From Medicago truncatula (Eukaryota > Streptophyta > Magnoliopsida > Fabales > Fabaceae), in NCBI RefSeq assembly GCF_003473485.1, contig NC_053046.1:10674001-10738000 (forward strand): a stretch of 64,000 bases of DNA, read 5' to 3'. Every line of letters starts with the position of its first letter. Within the stretch, counting starts at the first letter, position 1. Both the position numbers and the translations under genes were made by a program. Below are positions 56,141 through 64,000 of the stretch, piece by piece. The notes beneath the pieces are model-generated. The model had not been told where the DNA came from. It did not search any database and saw only the letters and a program-made list of their open reading frames with translations.

Positions 56141-59099
56141 GCTAACTATATTGTTAATACATGACCATACATAGGTAAGTACTTAAAACTACCAATTACA
56201 TTTGTAGATATAAACCTTACATTCTTAGAAGCCATTGAGGTGGCCAAATACTATAGGTGGCCCTCTAGTATATTGCTACTTGCAACCCAAAGTTGGTATA
56301 TAGCTCAGATGATGATTCATATTCTATATACGTAAACATCATGCTGAAGTCAAATCCAAAGATCCAAACAGCATTTTTTTGCTCGTGCTCGACTATTGTA
56401 TGTTTGTGTCATGTTAATAAACTTTATTCAACAAAGAAACCCTCTCAAACTATCTAAATCTTTTATATTAACAGCTAGACATAGGATCAGTGTGCCCTTT
56501 CAACTTAGTTACATTCGCACTTACATTTAAACTTGTTGATTTTGATCAAAAAAGTATGAAGGTGCTACTGAGAACAATGAACTTTCAGGTAGCATACACA
56601 AGAGATATTCATAAAGAGATGTGATGAAAGTAGGAGAAACGATTTGTGTACTCACATGGGTCTCAACTGTACAACGAGTCACATGGGCAATAAGGCATTG
56701 TGTGTGGAAGGCATGTCCGCACGGAAAGACATAAAATGGAGCCATTTGTCCTACTGATGTATAACCACAACCTATGCCAAACTCCCTACCAGCATTTAGA
56801 ATCTTTCGCCGACATACCTAGGGAGTCAGATTAACAATCACCTCAACCACAGATTCATAAAAACAAGTAAAACAGTGTATCTAATGATTAAAAGCAAAGC
56901 AGGTTGATCTTAACATAGTTGTGGTACACAGCCACAAATAAAAAACTGAACAACGATGGTGCAACTTTGTCAAATGTATATCAGGAAGATCAATACCCCA
57001 CATTCCTCATCACGATCAATAACAGTGCATCTTTGAGCAAGTGCCCTGATATCATTTCTGATGTTGTCAGCCCCATGGGTTGTGTCATTCATCTCTTCCT
57101 TCAACTGTTCAATTTGCTTGTTGTAATCTTCCAGTGATGAGCAGATCGCTTCCTGCATAAATTCAGATAAACAACAAATGAACAGATAATATTATGAAAG
57201 GAAGCCATGCTATTTTATTTACATGGAAACAGATAATAACCAATAAAAAATGAGCTAGTAACTATCGTTGATATACCTTGAAAACTGAACAGAGTTGAAT
57301 ATAGTTAATCGAGACGGAAAACTAAGAAAAAATAAATGTACCTTGAAGTCATCAATCAGGGCAAAATCTGGAAAAAACGGTAATATATCCTCAATCTTCA
57401 GCATGCCATCCGTTTCTTTAAGAAATGCAATTGCCATCCTTATGTTTTCCCTCTTGGTTCCTTTTTCTTGTTCAACAACATGTTTGGCAATCATGAGCCA
57501 GAGCTTCTTTCTTAAATCTTCATCTTCAACCTTATCGGCTTCAGCCATAGCTAACTCTGGATCAACCTAGTATAGAGAAACAACTTAAAAGTCATTTTCA
57601 AAAACATAAAGCCACAATTACCAAGTATAGATAACCAACTTAAGGCACTTTTAACTGGATGTCTTCTACTACTTTTCAAACCCTGGCTCTAGGAGAAGTT
57701 TATATTCTATAAAACTGCAAAATGATTCCAAGCTTTAAGATTCGGCAACCATTAATGTATTAGGGATAAAAAAAAAAAACCACAAAAAGGTGTACTTTTG
57801 GGCCTCATCAATGAATTATTCCGTAACTTAAGAGTTTTAATGCATAAAAAGTTAATACCATTGAATAGAATTCGTTATTCTTGCAGCAACCCCCTAAGGT
57901 ACAAGTGATTACAAATGATGTAAAGAAGGTATTTCTACAGTATTACCTCTTTTAGAGTATTAATGCAGTGGTAAATAGGAACATAATAACTGTATTAGTC
58001 TCACCTGTAGGGCAAGAGCAACGGCTTCTTCATGCATAGACATCATGCTGTATATATGAACACATGCACGCATTCGTTTTTCCTTGAGGCAAAGACGTAA
58101 AGCATACTTGGGATCATAGAAGAATTCGGGACCATTTTCTGGTCCTTTTCCAAATTTACATTCTAGGAATCGTAGAAGTGAACTATCATCCTCCTGAGTA
58201 GATAAAAATGGAAACAACTTAAACACAGACCAAAATACATAAATCAAGATATTTATTGTTTACAGAAAAAGAGGTAAAATAATTATGGGTGATTTGGTCA
58301 AGAAAGAATTATGATTTGGTCAAGAAAGAATTAATGCAATTGACAATTTGAAGAGAATCCCATAAAAATGGACAAATAAAATTTCCAATAGGGTGTCCTG
58401 TATTTAGCAACAAAGATAGTGTGAATGAATTAAAGGAGTCTTATAAAGGGATGGAAGGAGCATATATATTTTATGCACAACAGTACAATACAATAGGAAT
58501 GTGAAAGAAAACCACTCAACCTGCTTTGCATATAAAGAAAGCAGCAGGTTATGAACACCAGGATCTTCATTATGCAATTTATGAACACAAAATTCAAGAT
58601 ATTTAATGACTTCGTGCGTCTCATTCCTGCATTTTAAAACAGTAGGTATAATAAAAAAGAATTCATGAACTCATCATTTCTGAATTAAACATTTGAAAGA
58701 TTGAAAATGCAATTCTGAATATGCAGTACTTTGCATGAGGTTCACTTGAATAACGCATCATTGCAGGAATCAGTTTCCTTGGGTTCAAATTCTTTGTAGT
58801 CATCCATGACTCCACAGTTTCATATGCATCGAGAGCAATAAGGTCTGGCGCAAATTTATACTGCACAGGACAATCAATATTGATAATTGTATATTATATT
58901 AGTCCAAAGAGATTGAGAAGGTTCGTCCCAAACAAAATAATAGCATTAAAAACTCAGGAAGAACCAGATAGAATAGAAACCAAAATATTATCATATCCCA
59001 AATCCCTGTGGCTGAACCTTACCTGAAGGTCTACAGACACAGAAGGTTTCTGAAGCACTTCCAGTGCTCTTTTTGCTTCTCCTTGTTGAATCAAGAATG

Positions 59100-60078
59100 A
59101 ACAAAATAGAAAGAACAACAAAAGAGAAACGGCCTAGTCAGATAGTATATTCCAATAAGCGGAGCAAGAAATTAGGAATAGTGGGGGCATATCATATATA
59201 ATTTGTAGCATAAATATATATTACATTTCATTTTTTAAAGTAGAAATATACATCACGATTATTCTTTACGATTTGCCATATTTTAAAAATATTGAATAAT
59301 TTTCTCATTTTCAATCTCAATAAAAACATATATGATATATCTCTCTCTCTTTTTTGTGGTGGAAATCGCTCTCTTTGTGCCAAAAAAAAAAAATCACTCT
59401 CTATATAAGTAACTAGGTTTAATTACACTTTTAGTAACACAAATTTATTTAATTGTGTGATTTTAGCCCCAGATTTTTTATAACAATTTTGACCCTTAAT
59501 TTATTATCTTTCTTAATTCGTAGTCCCCCTCCCAATTTTATGCTGAGTTGGCAATTTATATGAGGTGGCTTCCCTATCATCTTGCTAATATTTATATTAA
59601 TTGAAATTAAAATATATATAAAAAAAAAAAAAAAAAAACAGAAAACAAAGGAAGTGATATTAACTTCCCACTTCTTCTTCATCTGCTTCCATGAATTTCA
59701 ATTTCTTATCATGCTAGCTTTCTAATTTGTAGTTCATTCAATACGGTTGCCTACTACCACCGTACCACAATTTATTGAAACAACAAATAAAACTCCTCCA
59801 TGAAAATTGAAAGGGTCCGCAACCTCCATAATATTTTTAAGCTCTTGCATACAAAGAAATAATACTCATTTTTTAGGTCGATGATAAGTCATCATTAGCA
59901 TCTATCATAATTTTTTAGTAGATTACAAGTATCAATAGTATTAAAAAAAAATTAAAATTTTGTGCAGGCAGGAGCCCACACAACCTTGTGTGTGGCTCCG
60001 CCCCTGCCAATAAAGTAACATAGATCTGGAAATGAAAGTCTCTAGTAAGCATATAAGGCATAAGTGGAATCAGAGCAC
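59100..60078. other. Enlarged VPS18 intron with old repeats
   Basis: This intron is about 1 kb. It includes a poly-A/T stretch near 59621-59639, AGGTTTAATTACACTTTTAG at about 59415 (resembling MULE-MITE termini) and a GC-richer phrase GTGTGGCTCCGCCCCTGCC at 59990. No clean element ends were found. The following acceptor is the mutated one. Confidence 0.45.
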
Positions 60079-63006
60079 CTGAATGTAATGGTGAACTACA
60101 ATCTCATACTGCCCTTTTAAGCTAGCAAAATATACCGTTTCTTCAACCCTTCCATAACTGTCCAAAATTGCAAAAGCAGAATTTTATACAGATTAAATGA
60201 CTGTATATAACTAACTTAAACTAAAATTTTAAACGTCGCGGAAATAAACCTTAGAGTAAACTGGAATATGCCTTCTTTTTTTATTAATATGAAAAGCAAT
60301 AAAATACAATGTTATGAATGACAAGGTTTATAAGTTTGACCAACAGCTAAATAACATTTGTCAGCATATACATATATTGATGATGTACCAAAGATCGTGG
60401 TCTCCTAATCTACCTTAGAAGCATACCCTTTATCTTTCCTACATCTATTTGTCAAATTGAGTAGTAAATGAAGTAATTTGTGGTTGAGATTATTTCATAT
60501 ACAAGAAACCAGAACTGTATAAATATAATTGAAGAAAACAAGCATGCACTAAAAATTGAAGTCAGGCATAGCAAGTGGCAGCTACTACCTTTCTAAAAGT
60601 TTCATTGTAGTTGCTTCATCCAATACATCCTTGCTGTCACTGAGAAAAGCACGAAACTCTTTAATAATTGATTGATACTCTGAATCGCTATTCTCCAAAG
60701 AAGAATCATCTTCTAAAAGCAGTCGGTTTATCTACAGATCAAAATATAAACTAAAATTAATGAGCATGCATAAAACATCTCACAACTAAAGGGATACAAA
60801 ATACAACTGATGTAATACTTTAATTTCCCAAAGTCATAGAGTTAATTTATTCCTTCCTTAGAAACAACAAGTTTATCTTCTACTGTACGCTAAACTTTAC
60901 ATTCCATGCAACAATTCCAAATAAAGGAAATAATAAAGTTAAAAATGCTTCACAAAATATATGGAATTCCAGGTCATACAAGTACAGAAATAAGCACCCT
61001 TCTATTCCAACTTTGAAGTGTACATAAGATTTTATCATTATTCATGCAATTATTCACAGAAAGAAAGATAAATGAATAAAAGTGGTAAACAATTTTCCTA
61101 TCAAGTGTAAGCTCACAGTAGAACCTTGTCCAGGTATAACTCAGTTGCCCATGTGGATATCATTGTTATTTGGCATTTATCATCCTTTTCTAAATTATCA
61201 AGCTTCCGCAATAAGAAAGTCCTCAAAGCATCCTGCAAATAAGAAGAGAAACTAATGAATTTGCATATGCACAAGCCAAATGTTAACTCCAGAAATTTTG
61301 AAAACAAGGTTCGCCAATTCAAATCAATTTGCATAAGGAAGCATTAGATTTAAAAGAAGGATGCTTCAGATTAAACGCACATATGAAAATCATTTGAGTT
61401 TCCACTTATCATACACACAAATGCTTCAGATATAAAAGAAGCCTGTAACAAACAACATTAAACAAACTTTTTCTGGAAATGAACACCAATGATTTCTGGA
61501 ATGAAAAATAACTCTCTCTTCAATTTCATAAAGCTTAGAAAGCCAGAAACATGAAAAGCACCTGTTCGCCAGCACTGATGAACTTCAAAGTGACCTCCTC
61601 AAATGATAAAATATAATTGATCTGCAAAACATATTTGATATTTCTGTCAGTTGTTTTTATCTTTTAGATTATATAATATCAAATTCCCAAGTATTACTAC
61701 TTGAGAGTTGAGAGCATGATAGGCATATGTCTTCAGCGCAAAAAGCATTTACTAAATACACCAAAATAGTGAACTTAAAAAGAGAATTTACTTTGGCATA
61801 GAAAGATGAGGCTCTAAAATAATCTTTAGAGGAACGCAGCTTCAGCCTGCACCATAAACTATGCTAGTCAAAAACTAAACCACAGCATTATTGTAAACAA
61901 AAAAACTTGAATTTATGTTGCCAAACAAACCATATCAACTCACAATAAATTCAAATGAATGTTACCTGCACTAAATATACTTGGTCCCTTTGAAAAGGGT
62001 CGCGACAATTTGCTAAAGCAGCAGCATATTCGTTCATGTCAAGATACACTTTCCACATATCTCGACCCTCATCATTGATTGACACCTATTAACAAATTCA
62101 GCAGCATTGATCACAACCAAGACAGTTGGATCTAAAATACAGAAGGATGTAGTAGTTGGAGAACACAAACCTGAAAGATGGAGTTTTGATCATACGCATA
62201 GAATAAACCAGCCGTGGCATCACTACACAATCCAATAATACCCTTTGCTGCTGAATCAGAAGTTTTGTCAAACTGAAGTTCTTCAATGATGTTCTCGCTA
62301 ATTCTATTTACGACCTATGTTCAAACAATTTAGGAAGCAAATGTTAACTCAAAAAGATATTGTGCACAGCACCATGATGCAAACAAAACAGTGATAGATA
62401 AGTGCATACACACCTTGACCTTATTCTCTAAAAGCAGCAGGAAATGGAATTCAGACAATGCGATTGAACTTGGTTTAACTGCTTCAACTCCTTCAGACAA
62501 CTTGGAGTATTTCAAAAGAGCCTTGTTTTCAATAAAATTTCCATTTCCAATTGAAGTTCCATCAAGTAGTTAAAATATTAGAAATAAAGGTAAATAAGTT
62601 CCTAAGAACAAACAATACGGAAGGATTTAACAAAAAACAACATCTAGAACCACTCATGAAGCACAAATAGCATGCTCTGAAATGAGATTCGCAGAACCAC
62701 AGCCACATAATGAGCATATTCTAAACTAATCCAATGTAGATTTAACAGATATTACCTATGTTGCCCTCCAAAATTTACGCCACCATGATAAATGCCAGCT
62801 CCAGAGAGCCATGCAAAATGTACAGCTCTTCGTTGCTTAATGTAAAAATGCAACTCACTGAAAGAGAGGCAATATAATGAAGTCTTAGAATGGAATACAC
62901 AGAATGTGGAAAATAGTAAAAATCAAGGGAATTTTCAGCCTCCAGATTTCTTGCATTTACTTGCCTGTTTGGTATATTGCATTAATCTAATCTTTATTAT
63001 TACTAC

Positions 63007-63955
63007 TTGATATGTTTCGAATATAATCCTTTAAAAAAATGTTTCAAATATAACCAATCATTTTCATTCGATAATGTTATAAATTTGAAGCGTTGGAACC
63101 AAGTTGCACTCTGTAAACAATTTTGGAACTTGGCCAATAAGAAGGATGTCTTATGGATGAAGTTGGTTCATGAATTTTACAAAAAAAGGGAGGAATATAC
63201 TACTCTTGGAAGTACCTTCGTGGGTAGTGAAAAAAGCTTTTGATGTAGCAAAAAAAAAAAATCAAATTTCAATTGAAATGTCTTACGAGTTACGACAAGC
63301 TCACTTCTCTATTAAGCGAATGTATAATGCTTTCGGATGTGATTTTGTCAAGTTTATTAGAAGAAATTGACATGTAATAACCTTACTCCTCCAAAATGAT
63401 TGTTTGTTATTAGACAAGCTATATATGGTAGATTGCCAACTTGTGAGACATACTGAGTAAATTTGAAATACAATATGACCAATCATGCATTTAGTGTGAA
63501 AAGGAGAATGAATTCCATTTTCATCTTTTCTTCGCTTGTGAGTATTATGAGGTTATTTGGAAGGGTGCAATGCAATGGAGTAAGATAAACTTTAATGCTA
63601 GTAACTTTCAGTCTGTGATGCATCTGCAACAGGAACAATGATACTCATCAAATGAGTATAATGGTTTTGAGCTACACTCAATAAATGATTTGGAAGAAAT
63701 GTTTGTTATAATCTTTCAAAACAATCATTAATCAGCTCAGGAGCCCCTTAACCAAATCAAAGAGATTATTTACATTAGAGGTTTGAAAACTAAACAAATG
63801 AAGAGCCTAATACCAAGATTGTGAGGTTGTGGGCTATTCTTGTTTTGTTTGAGATTAGCTCTTATTTCTTTGTTGTGGTTCTTGATGTCATATAACTTGC
63901 AATAACTGATTTTGGTTAATAAAAATCATCTCTCTTTGTTTACCAAAAAAAATCA
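63007..63955 (+). mobile_element. LINE (L1-type) 3' fragment next to VPS18 exon
   Basis: Plus-strand frames give VINLKRWNQVALCKQFWNLA and KKDVLWMKLVHEFY at 63080-63178, SWVVKKAFDVAKKKNQIS at 63212, AHFSIKRMYNAFGCDFVKFI at 63298, and later EVWKG-like and GLKTKQMKSLIPRL words. The end is GGTTAATAAAAATCATCTC at about 63915 with a short A tract. These are plant LINE C-terminal (zf-RVT) motifs, broken by stops. It lies on the 5' side of the first visible VPS18 exon, either in an intron or at a truncation point. Confidence 0.8.
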
Positions 63956-64000
63956 ATACGTTGATGTAGAGTAATTAATATAAAATGTAACAAAAAAAAA

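Larger units (their letters stand above)
55375..62857 (-). pseudogene. VPS18: VPS18 homologue (class C core / HOPS-CORVET), probable pseudogene, 5' part absent
   Basis: Eighteen minus-strand exons are recognised: 62857-62756, about 62560-62414, 62314-62171, 62085-61966, 61846-61792, 61621-61562, 61232-61125, 60731-60589, 60157-60079, 59085-59023, 58860-58730, 58626-58521, 58193-58005, 57566-57342, 57152-56997, 56817-56656, 55846-55727 and 55545-55375. They encode the part from ELHFYIKQRRAVHFAWLSG through clathrin-type repeats to a C-terminal RING (ECGVC, FPCGHAFHTQC, CPFC). VPS18 is a core subunit of the HOPS/CORVET tethers for fusion at the vacuole. The N-terminal propeller exons are not in the window. 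Three lesions are seen. Exon 2 has no AG acceptor before its frame (TAA at 62570-62572). Exon 5 has 55 nt between phase-0 introns, a 2-bp loss giving TAA. The exon 10 acceptor reads AA instead of AG (59087-59086). Every other exon joins cleanly, so decay is recent or the sequence has errors. Confidence 0.85.

Overview
The window looks like nuclear DNA of a galegoid (IRLC) legume, most probably Medicago truncatula or a close relative. The evidence is AT-rich intergenic DNA, short phase-conserved introns, many plant MITEs, an LRR-XII receptor kinase cluster, and three small two-exon genes of the nodule-specific cysteine-rich (NCR) type, a family known from IRLC legumes. Species assignment is inference.

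Layout. 1-933 (minus): open 5' part of an LRR receptor kinase that runs off the left edge. 1832-4921: a 3.1 kb Mutator-like (MULE) element carrying other elements inside one another. 5647-8813 (minus): a complete LRR receptor-like kinase of the non-RD, EFR/XA21-like type. 9.0-9.6 kb: a LINE tail. 10.7-11.2 kb: a third, broken LRR copy. 11.5-13.1 kb: two further MULE-like elements, one filled with satellite. 14130-18701 (plus): an intact seven-exon ALKBH8-type gene (RRM plus AlkB dioxygenase). 18.7-25.5 kb: no gene, but a patchwork of duplicated segments. 25589-30093 (minus): an intact ten-exon gene for RNA polymerase III subunit RPC5. 31.1-34.6 kb: a LINE remnant split by a 2,069 bp solo LTR and a MULE-MITE. 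35.5-40.6 kb: a shattered replication-protein-A-like gene whose C-terminal part forms a ~2 kb imperfect palindrome. 41.5-42.65 kb: a decayed Ty3/gypsy pol remnant. 43.0, 47.4 and 51.9 kb: three NCR genes with conserved upstream blocks. 45.1-46.4 kb: a Stowaway and a Tourist MITE. 52.6 and 54.2 kb: very short tRNA-like retroposons. 55375-62857 (minus): 18 exons of a VPS18 homologue with three separate lesions, probably a pseudogene, followed by a LINE tail to about 63.95 kb.

Functional picture. The window mixes two housekeeping RNA-related genes (tRNA wobble modification, Pol III), a vacuolar-trafficking homologue, innate-immunity-type receptor kinases and symbiosis-type secreted peptides. These genes do not form one pathway. 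Exons were assigned by reading splice sites and checking that frames join. Element boundaries come from terminal inverted repeats and target-site duplications read directly from the bases. Family names rest on recognised motifs, not on a search.
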